64,000 nt of DNA from Cupriavidus taiwanensis LMG 19424 (lineage in GTDB: Bacteria > Pseudomonadota > Gammaproteobacteria > Burkholderiales > Burkholderiaceae). Below the pieces are notes generated by a model, which made no database searches, was not told the DNA's origin, and worked only from the letters and a program-made list of their open reading frames with translations. Where the stretch lies: contig NC_010530.1 in the NCBI RefSeq assembly GCF_000069785.1, forward strand, positions 2,226,001-2,290,000. The letters run 5' to 3'. Within the stretch, counting starts at the first letter, position 1. Each line of letters opens with the position of its first letter. The position numbers were made by a program, and so were the translations under genes. Positions 27,970 to 36,512 of this stretch are shown piece after piece.

Positions 27970-27984
27970 TTGCGTTTTACGCAA
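27970..27984. promoter_or_regulatory. LysR-type operator between regulator and amidase
   Basis: TTGCGTTTTACGCAA is a perfect inverted repeat (TTGCG/CGCAA) with T at 27971 and A at 27983, matching T-N11-A. It lies 22 bases upstream of the LysR start and 83 bases upstream of the amidase, in an AT-richer gap. Confidence 0.55.
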
Positions 27985-28066
27985 GGATATTTGAAAAAAT
28001 CGTCGATTGCGGGAAAGCACGACTCGCCCGTATGCTTTTCCACAACATCCCCGGAGACTCCGCGCC

Positions 28067-29533
28067 ATGGCCACCGCCCAGACCCCTGCTCCCTCGACCG
28101 ACCCGATCACTGAGCTCGATGCCGTCGCGCTGTCGCGCGCCATCCATGCCCGAGACGTCTCTTGCGTGGAAGTGCTCGATGCCTTCCTCGGCCAGATCGA
28201 CCGCCACAATCCCCGCGTCAACGCCATCGTCGCCATGGTGGACCGCGACACGCTGCGCCGGCAGGCGCGCGGACTCGACGACGAACTGGCGCGCGGCGCC
28301 AGCCGCGGCCCGCTGCACGGCTTCCCGCAGGCGCCCAAGGACATCAGCCCGGCCGCGGGCATGGTCACCACCAAGGGCTCGCCGATCTTCGCCGGCCAGG
28401 TCAGCGATGCCGACGCCGTGGTCTTCGAGCGCATGCGTGCCGGCGGCGCGGTCTTCGTCGGGCGCACCAACTCGCCCGAATTCGGCCTCGGCGGCCATAC
28501 CTACAACCCGGTCTACGGCACCACCCGCAATGCCTTCGATCCCGCCTTCTCCGCCGGCGGCAGCAGCGGCGGCGCCGCGGTGGCGGTGGCGCTGCGCATG
28601 CTGCCGGTGGCCGACGGCTCGGACATGATGGGCTCGCTGCGCACGCCGGCGGCGTTCAACCATGTCTATGGGCTGCGCACCTCGGTCGGCTGCGTGCCGC
28701 ACGGCCCGGGCGACGAGGTCTTCTTCCAGCAGTTCAGCGTGGCCGGCCCGATGGCGCGTAACGTGCCGGACCTGGCCCTGCTGCTGTCGGTGCAGGCCGG
28801 CTTCGATGCGCGCCTGCCGCTGACGCGCCGCACCGAGGCGCCCGGCAGCTTCGCGCTGCCGCCCGAGCGCGACTGGACCGGCGTGCGCATCGGCTGGCTT
28901 GGCGACCTGGGCGGGCACCTGCCCACCGAAGCGGGCCTGCTCGACACCTGCGTGCAGGCCCTCTCCCACCTGCGTGCGCTGGGTTGCATCGTCGATGCGG
29001 CGCTGCCCGACTTCGACCTGGAACGACTGTGGCGCGCATGGATCGACCTGCGCAGCTTCTCGGTGGCGGGCGCCAACGCGGCGCTGTACCACGACCCCGC
29101 CAGGCGCGCGCTGCTCAAGCCCGAGGCGGTCTGGGAAATCGAGCGCGGGCTGGCGCTGCCGGGCACGCGCGTGTACGAGGCCATGGTCGAACGCAGCGCG
29201 TGGTACCAGGCGCTGCGCGCGCTGTTCGAGCGCTTCGACTACCTGGTGCTGCCCGCCGCGCAGGTATTCCCGTTCGATGCCGGCTGGGACTGGCCGCACA
29301 CCATCGACGGCCGCGACATGGACACCTACCACCGCTGGCTGCAGGCGGTGGTGCCGGCCACCATGGCCGGCCTGCCGGCGCTCGCCGCACCCGCCGGCTT
29401 CGGCCCGCGGGGCCTGCCCGCCGGCATCCAGATCATCGGCCCGGCGCAGGCCGACGCCGCGGTGCTGCAGCTCGGCCACGCCTACGACCAGGCCGGCGGC
29501 TTCTCGCGCGTGCGCAGCCCCTGGCTGGGCTGA
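28067..29533 (+). CDS. Amidase (amidase signature family)
   Basis: A 488-aa amide hydrolase. The Ser-cisSer-Lys triad context is present: Lys in PQAPKDISPAAG, cis-Ser in SAGGSSGGAAVAVA, and the nucleophile region SDMMGSLRTPAAF. The usual DxGGS is DMMGS here, a departure that may affect specificity. The ATG at 28067 has CCGGAGA upstream. It is followed 62 bases later by a Bug-family receptor and is divergent from a LysR gene, suggesting a small catabolic unit. Substrate unknown. Confidence 0.88.
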   Translation: MATAQTPAPSTDPITELDAVALSRAIHARDVSCVEVLDAFLGQIDRHNPRVNAIVAMVDRDTLRRQARGLDDELARGASRGPLHGFPQAPKDISPAAGMVTTKGSPIFAGQVSDADAVVFERMRAGGAVFVGRTNSPEFGLGGHTYNPVYGTTRNAFDPAFSAGGSSGGAAVAVALRMLPVADGSDMMGSLRTPAAFNHVYGLRTSVGCVPHGPGDEVFFQQFSVAGPMARNVPDLALLLSVQAGFDARLPLTRRTEAPGSFALPPERDWTGVRIGWLGDLGGHLPTEAGLLDTCVQALSHLRALGCIVDAALPDFDLERLWRAWIDLRSFSVAGANAALYHDPARRALLKPEAVWEIERGLALPGTRVYEAMVERSAWYQALRALFERFDYLVLPAAQVFPFDAGWDWPHTIDGRDMDTYHRWLQAVVPATMAGLPALAAPAGFGPRGLPAGIQIIGPAQADAAVLQLGHAYDQAGGFSRVRSPWLG

Positions 29534-29595
29534 TACCGGCTGCGCATCGATACCGATCCCCTCCTATTCCTACCACTGCCGCAGGAGTGCCCACG

Positions 29596-30582
29596 ATGAC
29601 TGCAATGCCCCCGAAGCTGTTTCTCGCCTGCGCCGCCGCCCTGGCCGCGGCGCTGACCACCGCGCCCGCCGTGCAGGCGCAAACGTGGCCCGAGCGCCCG
29701 CTGCGGCTGGTGGTGCCCTTCGCCGCGGGCGGCGCCACCGATGTGCTGGGCCGCCTGCTGGCGGTCGGGCTGGGCGAAAAACTCGGCCAATCGGTGGTGG
29801 TCGAGAACAAGCCCGGCGCCAGCACGGTGATCGGCGCCACTCAGGTGGCCAAGGCCGCGCCCGACGGCTATACGCTGCTGCTGGCGGCCAGCACCACGCT
29901 GACGCTGAATCCGGCGATCCGCCAGAGCCTGGGCTACGACCCCATCAAGAGCTTCACGCCGCTGGGCCTGATCGCCGACATGAGCCTGGTGCTGGTGGCC
30001 AATCCCGACACGCAGATCGCCTCGCTCAAGGACCTGGTGACGCAGGCCAAGGCAAACCCGGACAAGTTCTCCTATGGCTCGTTCGGCGCTGGCTCGTCGG
30101 TGCATTTCGGCGCGGAGATGCTCAAGGCCGCCACCGGCATCCGCATGGTGCACGTGCCGTTCAACGGCAGCGCCCCCAGCCTCACCGCGCTCGCGGGCGG
30201 CCAGGTACCGGTGGTGGTCGATACCGTGGTGGCGACCCTGCCGCTGATCAAGGGCGGCAAGATCCGGCCGGTGGCGGTGCTGTCGCCGCAGCGCCTGCCG
30301 GCCTTGCCGCAGGTGCCGACCGTCGCCGAAAGCGGCTATCCCGGCTTCCAGATGGGCACCTGGTTCGCGCTGATGGCGCCGGCGGGCCTGCCCGCGCCGG
30401 TGCAGCAGAAGCTGGAGAAGGCGCTGGCCGATGTCGCCAACGCGCCGGCCACGAAGGCACGCATGGTCGAGCTGGCGTTGACGCCGGCTTATGGCAATGG
30501 GGCTGCGGTGAAGGCGCGGGTGGAGAAGGAGCTGCCGGAGATGCGGGCCGTGGCGGCGCGGGCGAATATCCGCGCCGAATGA
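29596..30582 (+). CDS. Bug-family tripartite tricarboxylate transporter substrate-binding protein
   Basis: Periplasmic binding protein, 328 aa, signal peptide about 1-28 (ends VQAQ), followed by WPERPLRLVVPFAAGGATDVLGR, the typical Bug start, and later GSFGAGSSVHFGAEML and HVPFNGSAPSLTALAGGQV. Bug proteins capture carboxylates and similar small molecules; many are orphans without the TctAB membrane parts, as here. GCAGGAG lies before the ATG at 29596. Probably co-transcribed with the amidase. Confidence 0.9.
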   Translation: MTAMPPKLFLACAAALAAALTTAPAVQAQTWPERPLRLVVPFAAGGATDVLGRLLAVGLGEKLGQSVVVENKPGASTVIGATQVAKAAPDGYTLLLAASTTLTLNPAIRQSLGYDPIKSFTPLGLIADMSLVLVANPDTQIASLKDLVTQAKANPDKFSYGSFGAGSSVHFGAEMLKAATGIRMVHVPFNGSAPSLTALAGGQVPVVVDTVVATLPLIKGGKIRPVAVLSPQRLPALPQVPTVAESGYPGFQMGTWFALMAPAGLPAPVQQKLEKALADVANAPATKARMVELALTPAYGNGAAVKARVEKELPEMRAVAARANIRAE

Positions 30583-30771
30583 CCCTGCGTCACACACGCT
30601 CGGCGCGCGCGCCATCCACATGCGCCGCGAAACCCGACGCGCTGCGTGAACACATTGCCACATCGGTGCAAGGGTTGCCGTTACCGCGCTTTGCATACAA
30701 AACTGGAATACAATCAGCGCTTTCAACGTTACGGCATGGCCACGCCTTGCCGCCCAGTTTTGGAGGAGATC

Positions 30772-31158
30772 ATGACGTTTTCGGAAACCGGCCTGACGTC
30801 CCGCCACGTGGCCGCGCTCGCGCCGATCGAGGACTACCTGCAGGGCCATATCACCGGCAAGGCCGAATTCATGTACAAGGCCTTCGCCGCCGACGCGCGC
30901 ATCGTCTCGTTCCGAGACGGCAAGCTGCACTCGCTGACGGTCGAGGAATTTGCCACGGCGCGCTGCCCCGGCCATCCGGCCGCGGATGAAGCGCAACGCA
31001 AGCGCTTCATCACGCAGTTCGACGTGGTCGGCAATGCCGGCGTCGCCAAGGTGGTACTGGAATATCCGGGCGTGACCTTTACCGACTACATGACGCTGCT
31101 CGAGATCGACGGAGTCTGGAAGATCGTCAACAAGACCTTCAGCGCCGCGGCGCGCTGA
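30772..31158 (+). CDS. NTF2-like / putative lumazine-binding family protein
   Basis: A 128-aa cytoplasmic protein with the alpha-plus-beta pattern of the NTF2-like superfamily: ALAPIEDYLQGHITGKAEFMYKAF at the N terminus and YMTLLEIDGVWKIVNKTF at the C terminus. Start at 30772 preceded by GGAGGAG. Enzyme or ligand-binding role unknown. It stands alone between the Bug receptor and a convergent RidA-type gene. Confidence 0.75.
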   Translation: MTFSETGLTSRHVAALAPIEDYLQGHITGKAEFMYKAFAADARIVSFRDGKLHSLTVEEFATARCPGHPAADEAQRKRFITQFDVVGNAGVAKVVLEYPGVTFTDYMTLLEIDGVWKIVNKTFSAAAR

Positions 31159-31188
31159 GTCCGGACTGCATCCCGGGGCTGCCGCGGC

Positions 31189-31701
31189 TCAGGCCGGCAA
31201 CACCGCTGTCGCTTCGATTTCGAACAGCATGTTGTCCAGCGCCAGCCGCGGCACCGGGATCAGCGTGCAGGCCGGCGTCGGCCGGTCGCCCCACATCTCG
31301 CGCAGCGCCGCGCCAAAGGTGCGCAGGCGGTCGTGCGAATGGTCCACCACCAGCACCGTCAGCTTGGCCACGTCACCGACGTCGGCCCCCGCTGCCTGCA
31401 GCGCAATCCGCAGGTTATGCATGGCGCGCGCCACCTGGCGCGGAAAATCGAGCGGCAGGCAACCCGCCGCATCCTCGCCGCCCTGCCCCGAGACATAGAT
31501 GATGCGTGCCGGGGCTTCGACCAGGGCCACGTGAGAATAGCCATTCGGCCGCGGGTCATAGAGGCCGTCGGGGTTGAGCAGGCTCAGCGAGTCATTGGGA
31601 CGCGCGAAGGGCACCGCCGGCGTGACCGGCAATGCGGCCATGGCAGGCATGGCGGGCGAGCGCAGGGATGAGGGCGAGAAGGGAAACATCGTCATTGTCA
31701 T
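31189..31701 (-). CDS. RidA/YjgF-family protein
   Basis: A 170-aa member of the RidA family (enamine/imine deaminases and relatives). The fold region spans about residues 50-168 with ARIIYVSGQGG, PRQVARAMHNLRIALQAAGADVGDVAKLTVLVVD and PACTLIPVPRLALDNMLFEIEATAVLP; the catalytic Arg of classic RidA has PVPRL context here. I chose the ATG at 31701 because the SoxR-type promoter (about 31738-31768) starts transcription near 31731, downstream of the alternative start at 31752. It is divergent from soxR and a likely SoxR target. Confidence 0.8.
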   Translation of the reverse strand: MTMTMFPFSPSSLRSPAMPAMAALPVTPAVPFARPNDSLSLLNPDGLYDPRPNGYSHVALVEAPARIIYVSGQGGEDAAGCLPLDFPRQVARAMHNLRIALQAAGADVGDVAKLTVLVVDHSHDRLRTFGAALREMWGDRPTPACTLIPVPRLALDNMLFEIEATAVLPA

Positions 31702-31737
31702 CGGCTTGTGGAAGGCATCTCGGACAGAGGAGCCGCC

Positions 31738-31768
31738 AGTATCAAACCTCAAGTTAGGTTAAGGTCAA
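31738..31768 (-). promoter_or_regulatory. SoxR-type promoter of the RidA gene (19-bp spacer, operator 31747-31764)
   Basis: On the minus strand TTGACC (31768-31763) and GATACT (31743-31738) are separated by 19 bases, the lengthened spacer typical of MerR-family targets. The spacer holds CCTCAAGTTAGGTTAAGG (plus strand, 31747-31764); its left half equals the Escherichia coli soxS operator half CCTCAAGTTA and the dyad pairs at 6 of 9 positions. It sits between soxR and the RidA-type gene. Confidence 0.72.
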
Positions 31769-31825
31769 GCGCGGCCATGGTGGTAGCATGGGAATTCTCG
31801 CGCTCCTCCGGTGACTCCCCTTGCC

Positions 31826-32308
31826 ATGGCCTCCAAGCAACCACCCGCCTTGCCACGCCGGCGCCGACCCGCGCCTTCGGAAGAACTGCTATCGGTCGGT
31901 GAAGTCTCGGCGCGCACCGGCATTGCGGTGTCGGCCCTGCATTTCTATGAGGCACGCGGCCTGATCGCCAGCACCCGCAGCGGCGGCAACCAGCGCCGCT
32001 ATGCGCGTGCCGTGCTGCGGCGCCTGGCGGTGATTCGCGTGGCGCAGCGCATGGGTCTGCCGCTCGCGGTGATCGCCGACGCCATGCGCAAGCTGCCCGA
32101 TGGCCGCGCGCCGACCGTGGCGGACTGGCGCAAGCTGTCCGCCAGCTGGCGCGACGACCTCGATGAACGGATCCGCACGCTGACGCAATTGCGCGACCAG
32201 TTGGATGGTTGCATCGGTTGCGGATGCCTGTCCTTGAAGGCGTGCCCGTTACGCAATCCGCATGACGCGCTGGCGGGCGAAGGGCCGGGGCCGCATTTTG
32301 CGGAGTGA
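31826..32308 (+). CDS. soxR: Redox-sensitive transcriptional activator SoxR
   Basis: MerR-family regulator that senses redox-active compounds through a [2Fe-2S] cluster. The 160-aa protein has the winged helix (LLSVGEVSARTGIAVSALHFYEARGL), a dimerisation helix, and the cluster motif CIGCGCLSLKAC with CX2CXCX5C spacing. The ATG at 31826 is used; a GTG at 31811 is possible. As in many non-enteric bacteria soxS is absent and the neighbouring gene is the likely target. Confidence 0.93.
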   Translation: MASKQPPALPRRRRPAPSEELLSVGEVSARTGIAVSALHFYEARGLIASTRSGGNQRRYARAVLRRLAVIRVAQRMGLPLAVIADAMRKLPDGRAPTVADWRKLSASWRDDLDERIRTLTQLRDQLDGCIGCGCLSLKACPLRNPHDALAGEGPGPHFAE

Positions 32309-32334
32309 GGCCGCGCGCCCCGCAGCCGTGCGGC

Positions 32335-32709
32335 TTACTTGAAGGTCTCGAGGTACGCCAGCAGATCGGTGATCTGCTGATCGTCGCCCAGTCCCCAGAA
32401 CCGCATCTTCGTGCCCGGCACCACCTTGCCGGGCGAACGGACGAAAGCGCGCAGCGTGTCGTGCGACCACACCACCTTCGATGTGCGCATCGCGTCGGAA
32501 TACTGGAAATCCTTGGTGCTGCCGGCCGTGCGGCCGAAGATGCCGTTCAGCTGCGGGCCAAAGCCCGCGCGCGCATTGCGACCGACGTGGTGGCATGAAG
32601 CGCAGCGCGTCGCAAACAAGGCCTTGCCGGCCTGGAGATCGGCGGCGGCGGCGGTGGGAATGGCGGTGGAAAAGGTCAGTGCCAGCAGCGTGGCGGCGGT
32701 ACGGCGCAT
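32335..32709 (-). CDS. Class I cytochrome c
   Basis: Periplasmic mono-heme cytochrome, 124 aa: signal peptide (about 1-23), heme site CASCHH (Cys36, Cys39, His40), FGPQLNGIFGR helix and a likely axial Met in PGTKMRFWGL. The pattern is that of cytochrome c2/c550-type electron carriers. It is a single gene, convergent with soxR, and might serve as a soluble donor for nitrite reductase or oxidases (inference). Confidence 0.88.
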   Translation of the reverse strand: MRRTAATLLALTFSTAIPTAAAADLQAGKALFATRCASCHHVGRNARAGFGPQLNGIFGRTAGSTKDFQYSDAMRTSKVVWSHDTLRAFVRSPGKVVPGTKMRFWGLGDDQQITDLLAYLETFK

Positions 32710-32882
32710 GTGCAGCTTGGAAGGGAAATGCCCGGGGCAGGGTTGGCATGATACAGGCCCGCAGGCACGCGGCGGCCGGACGCGGGGTTACACCGCGTCA
32801 CACTTGCAACACTTCGCGTGCCCCATATTACAGCCCGCCCCCCTACAGTGAGCCCATGTCCAACGCCCCTTGGGAGGCAGCC

Positions 32883-33302
32883 ATGAAACGAATCATCGCA
32901 ATGGCGGTAGCAGGCGGTGCAATGCTGGTGGCCAGCGCTGGTGCTTACGCCGGTGTGAATATCGATATCGGCATCGGCGTGCCTGGCGTGGTGGTGGCGC
33001 AGCCGGCGCCGGTCTACCATCCGGCCCCGGTCTATGCACCGGCGCCAGTGTATGCGCCGGCCCCCGTGGCCTACGCGCCGCGCCCGGTCGTGGTGGCACC
33101 GCGCCCGGTCGTGGTGGCGCCGGTGCCGGTGCGCTACGACGATGACCGCGGCTATCGCCGCGCCTACTATCGCGGGTATTACCGCGAAGGCTATCGCGAC
33201 GGCTACCACGACCACCGCCGTGAATGGCGCGAGCGCGAGTGGGCGCGCCGCCATGGCGACCACGATGACCACGGCCGCGGCCACGGGCGCCGCTGGGACT
33301 GA
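32883..33302 (+). CDS. Secreted Pro/Val/Tyr-rich repeat protein
   Basis: A 139-aa exported protein of unknown function. Signal peptide about 1-23 (ASAGAYAG), then a short IDIGIGVPGVVV segment, then repeats of PVYAPAPVY and PRPVVVAP (about 42-80), and a basic His/Arg/Tyr-rich tail (RRAYYRGYYREGYRDGYHDH). Such proteins are common in Burkholderiales envelopes. Start chosen at 32883 with GGGAGG upstream. Confidence 0.75.
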   Translation: MKRIIAMAVAGGAMLVASAGAYAGVNIDIGIGVPGVVVAQPAPVYHPAPVYAPAPVYAPAPVAYAPRPVVVAPRPVVVAPVPVRYDDDRGYRRAYYRGYYREGYRDGYHDHRREWREREWARRHGDHDDHGRGHGRRWD

Positions 33303-33454
33303 GCCTCGCCATGGCGTGGCGGGCGGGCGCGCGGCCAGCGGCCGAGGCGTCCTCCTGCAAGGATTCGCCAGTCACGCTACCCTGTCGGCAATTCCCAATC
33401 CGGGCCGGGGGCCATGGCCTCGCCCCCCGCCTGCGAACATGCCCAGGAGCAGCC

Positions 33455-34111
33455 ATGCCACAACCCCTCAAGATCGACTTCGTCTCCGACATCGCCTGCC
33501 CCTGGTGCGCCATCGGCCTGTCTTCGCTGCAGCTGGCACTGCAGCGCATGGGCGATGCGGTCGACGCCGAGATCATCGTGCATCCGTTTGAACTGAATCC
33601 GGGCATGCGCCCCGAGGGCGAAGCCATCGTCGACTACCTCGGCCGCAAATACGGCCGCACGCCGGCGCAGGTCGCCGAAACCCAGGCGATGATCCGCGAA
33701 CGCGGCGCCGCCGTGGGCTTTGCCTTTGGCCCGCGCACCCATGTCTACAACACCTTCGATGCCCACCGCCTGCTGCACTGGGCCGGGCTGGAAGGCAAGC
33801 AGCTGCCGCTGAAGCAGGCGTTGCTGCGCGCCTACCACGCGGACGGCAAGGACCCGAGCAACCATGACGTGCTGGTCGACGCGGCCCAGTCCGTCGGCCT
33901 GGATGCCGCCACGGCGCGCAAGGTGCTGGCGGGCGACGACTATGCCGACGCGGTGCGCGCGGAAATCGGCGAATACCAGCGCATGGGCATTCAGTCGGTG
34001 CCGTCGATCATCTTCAACGACCGCTACCTGGTGACCGGCGGCCAGCCGGTGGAGGCGTTCGAGCAAGCCATCCGCGACATTGCCGCGGAAGCGCAGCAGG
34101 CGCAAGGCTAG
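33455..34111 (+). CDS. DsbA-family oxidoreductase (FrnE-like)
   Basis: A 218-aa thioredoxin-fold protein without a signal peptide, so cytoplasmic. The active site is CPWC (Cys15, Cys18) in SDIACPWCAIG; the HVYNTFDAHRLLHWA segment and the cis-Pro loop GIQSVPSIIFNDRYLVTGGQP match the FrnE/DsbA-like group. Probably a disulfide oxidoreductase or isomerase linked to stress. Followed by a strong hairpin facing norB. Confidence 0.88.
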   Translation: MPQPLKIDFVSDIACPWCAIGLSSLQLALQRMGDAVDAEIIVHPFELNPGMRPEGEAIVDYLGRKYGRTPAQVAETQAMIRERGAAVGFAFGPRTHVYNTFDAHRLLHWAGLEGKQLPLKQALLRAYHADGKDPSNHDVLVDAAQSVGLDAATARKVLAGDDYADAVRAEIGEYQRMGIQSVPSIIFNDRYLVTGGQPVEAFEQAIRDIAAEAQQAQG

Positions 34112-34135
34112 CCTATTGCCTTGCCCGCCAATGCA

Positions 34136-34167
34136 AGTGGCCCGCCCGGTAACCCGGGCGGGCCACT
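34136..34167. terminator. Bidirectional terminator-like hairpin between DsbA-like gene and norB
   Basis: AGTGGCCCGCCCGG and CCGGGCGGGCCACT form a perfect 14-bp stem with loop TAAC between two convergent genes. There is no T-run, so it may act in both directions through stem strength or with Rho. Confidence 0.7.
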
Positions 34168-34189
34168 CTGCTTTCGGCGCACTAATCGT

Positions 34190-36478
34190 TCAGCGCGCGG
34201 CGGGCTTCATCCCCACGGTGACGGTATCCGCCGCACGCGGCGCGCGCTGCGCCAGTCCCACCACCACCTGCCACGCGAACGACACCGCGCCGACGATAAA
34301 CACCACGTCGCCGAAGGTGCGCACCCAGCGCAGCGTCTGCAGGATGGGCTGCTGCATGAAGGCCTCGCTGCGCGCATACCAGGTGCCATGCTCGACGCTG
34401 GCCAGGAACTGGATAATGCCGATCGGCAGCAGGCTGGTGCCGATCATCAGCACCAGGCCCAGGTTCAGCCCCCAGAACGCGGTCTTCATCAGCGCCGGGC
34501 TGAGCCGGCATGCCGGGCGCACGTAACGCAGCACCAGCAGCGTAAAGCCCAGCGCCAGGAAGCCGTACACGCCGAACAGCGCGGCATGGGCATGGACCGG
34601 CGTGGTGTTCTGGCCCTGGATGTAGTACAGCGCGATCGGCGGGTTGATCATGAAGCCGAACACGCCAGCGCCCAGCATGTTCCAGAACGCCACCGCGACA
34701 AAACACATCAGCGGCCATTTCAGGTCGGCCATCCACGGCGCGCGCTGCTTCAGGCTCCAGTTCTCCCAGGCTTCATGGCCCAGCACGATCAGCGGCACCA
34801 CTTCCAGCGCGCTGAAGGCGGCGCCCACCGCCATCACCGGCGTGGTGGTGCCGGCAAAGTACAGGTGGTGGAAGGTGCCGGGAATCCCGCCCAGCATGAA
34901 CAGCGAGGCCGACGCCAGGCTGGCCGCGGTGGCCATCGGGCGCGACACCAGGCCCAGCGTGGAGAAGATGAAGGCCAGCGCCGTGGTGGCGAACACTTCG
35001 AAGAAGCCCTCGACCCACAGGTGCACCACCCACCAGCGCCAATACTCCATCACCGTCAGGCTGGTGCGTTCGCCGTAGGCCAGGCCCGCGCCATAGAACA
35101 GGCCGATTGCCACCACCGACGAGGTCAGCAGCGCCAGCAGGTTGCGGTCGGTGCCGCGCGCGCGCAGCGCCGGCAATATGCCGCGCATCATCAGCACCAG
35201 CCAGATCACGATGCCGGCAAACTTGCCGATCTGCCACAGCCGGCCCAGGTCGACATACTCATAGCCCTGGTGGCCCAGCCAGAAGTTCAGGTGGGCCGGC
35301 AGCTTCTGCGCGATGGCCAGGTAGTTGCCGGTGAACGAACCCGCCACCACGACCACCAGCGCCCAGAACAGGATGTCGACACCCAGCCGCTGGAACTTCG
35401 GATCCTTGCCACCGTTGATCAGCGGCGCCAGGAACAGCCCGGCGGCGAGGAAGCCCGTGGCAATCCAGAACAGCGCGCTCTGGATATGCCAGGTGCGCAC
35501 CAGCGCGTACGGGAACCACTGCGACACGTCGATGCCGTAGAACTTCTGGCCTTCGACGGTGTAGTGCGCGGTAAAGCCGCCCAGGAACACCTGGAACACG
35601 AACAGCGCCACCACCAGGAACAGGTACTTGCCGAGCGCGCGTTGCGACGGCGTCAGCGCCACGGACAGCAGCGGGTCGCGCGCCGGCGCCTGCGGCGGCG
35701 TCTCCTCCTTGCCGCGCAGGAAAGCCCAGGCCCATACCAGGAAGCCGACGCCGGCCAGCAGCACCACCACGCTGATCACCGACCACACCACATTCTCGCT
35801 GGTGGGCTGGTTGCCGATCAGCGGCTCGTGCGGCCAGTTGTTGGTGTAGGTGGCCTCATGGCCCGGGCGCGCGGTCGATGCGGCCCACGCGGTCCAGAAG
35901 AAGAAATGCGTCAGCTGCTGGCGGCGCTCCGCGCTCGGCAGCGTGTTCTCCTTCATCGCGTAGTGCTCGCGCGTGGTGTGCAGCGCCGGCGCGTCGGAGA
36001 AGAGCTGCTCGTAGTAGGCGGCGGTATCGGCCATGGCCTGTGCGCGGCGCTTCGATACCGTCAGCACATTGCTGGCCGGATCGGTGGCGTTGGCGCGGTA
36101 CTCGCTGCGCAGTTGCTCGCGCAAGGCGGCCTGTGCCGGCGCGTCAAGCTGCGCGAAGGGGCGGCCATAGCCATCCCTGGCGGCCAGGTCCAGCCACGCG
36201 GTCAGTTCGCGGTGCAGCCAGTCGGCAGTCCAGTCCGGCGCCTGGTAAGCGCCATGGCCCCAGATGGAGCCGAGCTGCATGCCGCCGACGGACTGCCATG
36301 CGGTCTGGCCATCGAGGATGTCGTCGCCGCTGAACAGCGTGCGGCCCTCGGCCGTGACCACCTTGGCCGGGATGGGCGGGGCCTGCCGGTACACCTCGAC
36401 GCCGTAGTAGCCGAGCAGGGAGAACGTGACCGCCAGCACGGCGATCAGCAGGAACCAGAGTTTGCGGTAGGGACCCAT
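34190..36478 (-). CDS. norB: Quinol-dependent nitric oxide reductase NorB (qNOR)
   Basis: Inner-membrane single-subunit NO reductase, 762 aa, reducing NO to N2O with quinol electrons. The N-terminal extension (about 1-220: YYGVEVYRQAPPIP, GHGAYQAPDWTADWL) corresponds to the fused NorC-like domain of qNOR without a c-heme site. The NorB part has about 14 helices with the heme and FeB ligands in RTWHIQSALFW, WVVHLWVEGFFEVFATT, GTFHHLYF and TPVHAHAALFGVYG. It lies 34 bases after norA in the same operon, under NorR control. Confidence 0.96.
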   Translation of the reverse strand: MGPYRKLWFLLIAVLAVTFSLLGYYGVEVYRQAPPIPAKVVTAEGRTLFSGDDILDGQTAWQSVGGMQLGSIWGHGAYQAPDWTADWLHRELTAWLDLAARDGYGRPFAQLDAPAQAALREQLRSEYRANATDPASNVLTVSKRRAQAMADTAAYYEQLFSDAPALHTTREHYAMKENTLPSAERRQQLTHFFFWTAWAASTARPGHEATYTNNWPHEPLIGNQPTSENVVWSVISVVVLLAGVGFLVWAWAFLRGKEETPPQAPARDPLLSVALTPSQRALGKYLFLVVALFVFQVFLGGFTAHYTVEGQKFYGIDVSQWFPYALVRTWHIQSALFWIATGFLAAGLFLAPLINGGKDPKFQRLGVDILFWALVVVVAGSFTGNYLAIAQKLPAHLNFWLGHQGYEYVDLGRLWQIGKFAGIVIWLVLMMRGILPALRARGTDRNLLALLTSSVVAIGLFYGAGLAYGERTSLTVMEYWRWWVVHLWVEGFFEVFATTALAFIFSTLGLVSRPMATAASLASASLFMLGGIPGTFHHLYFAGTTTPVMAVGAAFSALEVVPLIVLGHEAWENWSLKQRAPWMADLKWPLMCFVAVAFWNMLGAGVFGFMINPPIALYYIQGQNTTPVHAHAALFGVYGFLALGFTLLVLRYVRPACRLSPALMKTAFWGLNLGLVLMIGTSLLPIGIIQFLASVEHGTWYARSEAFMQQPILQTLRWVRTFGDVVFIVGAVSFAWQVVVGLAQRAPRAADTVTVGMKPAAR

Positions 36479-36512
36479 GATGCGAAGTCGTTGAGGGTGG
36501 TGTCGGGCGGGC

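Noticed and set aside
31702..31752. Longer RidA start at 31752
   Set aside because: It would overlap the SoxR-type promoter itself and cannot be on the transcript from that promoter.
33010..33125. Short tandem repeats suggestive of a direct-repeat array
   Set aside because: They lie in frame in a secreted protein gene and encode PVYAPA and PRPVVVAP repeats; spacing is that of codons, not of CRISPR spacers.
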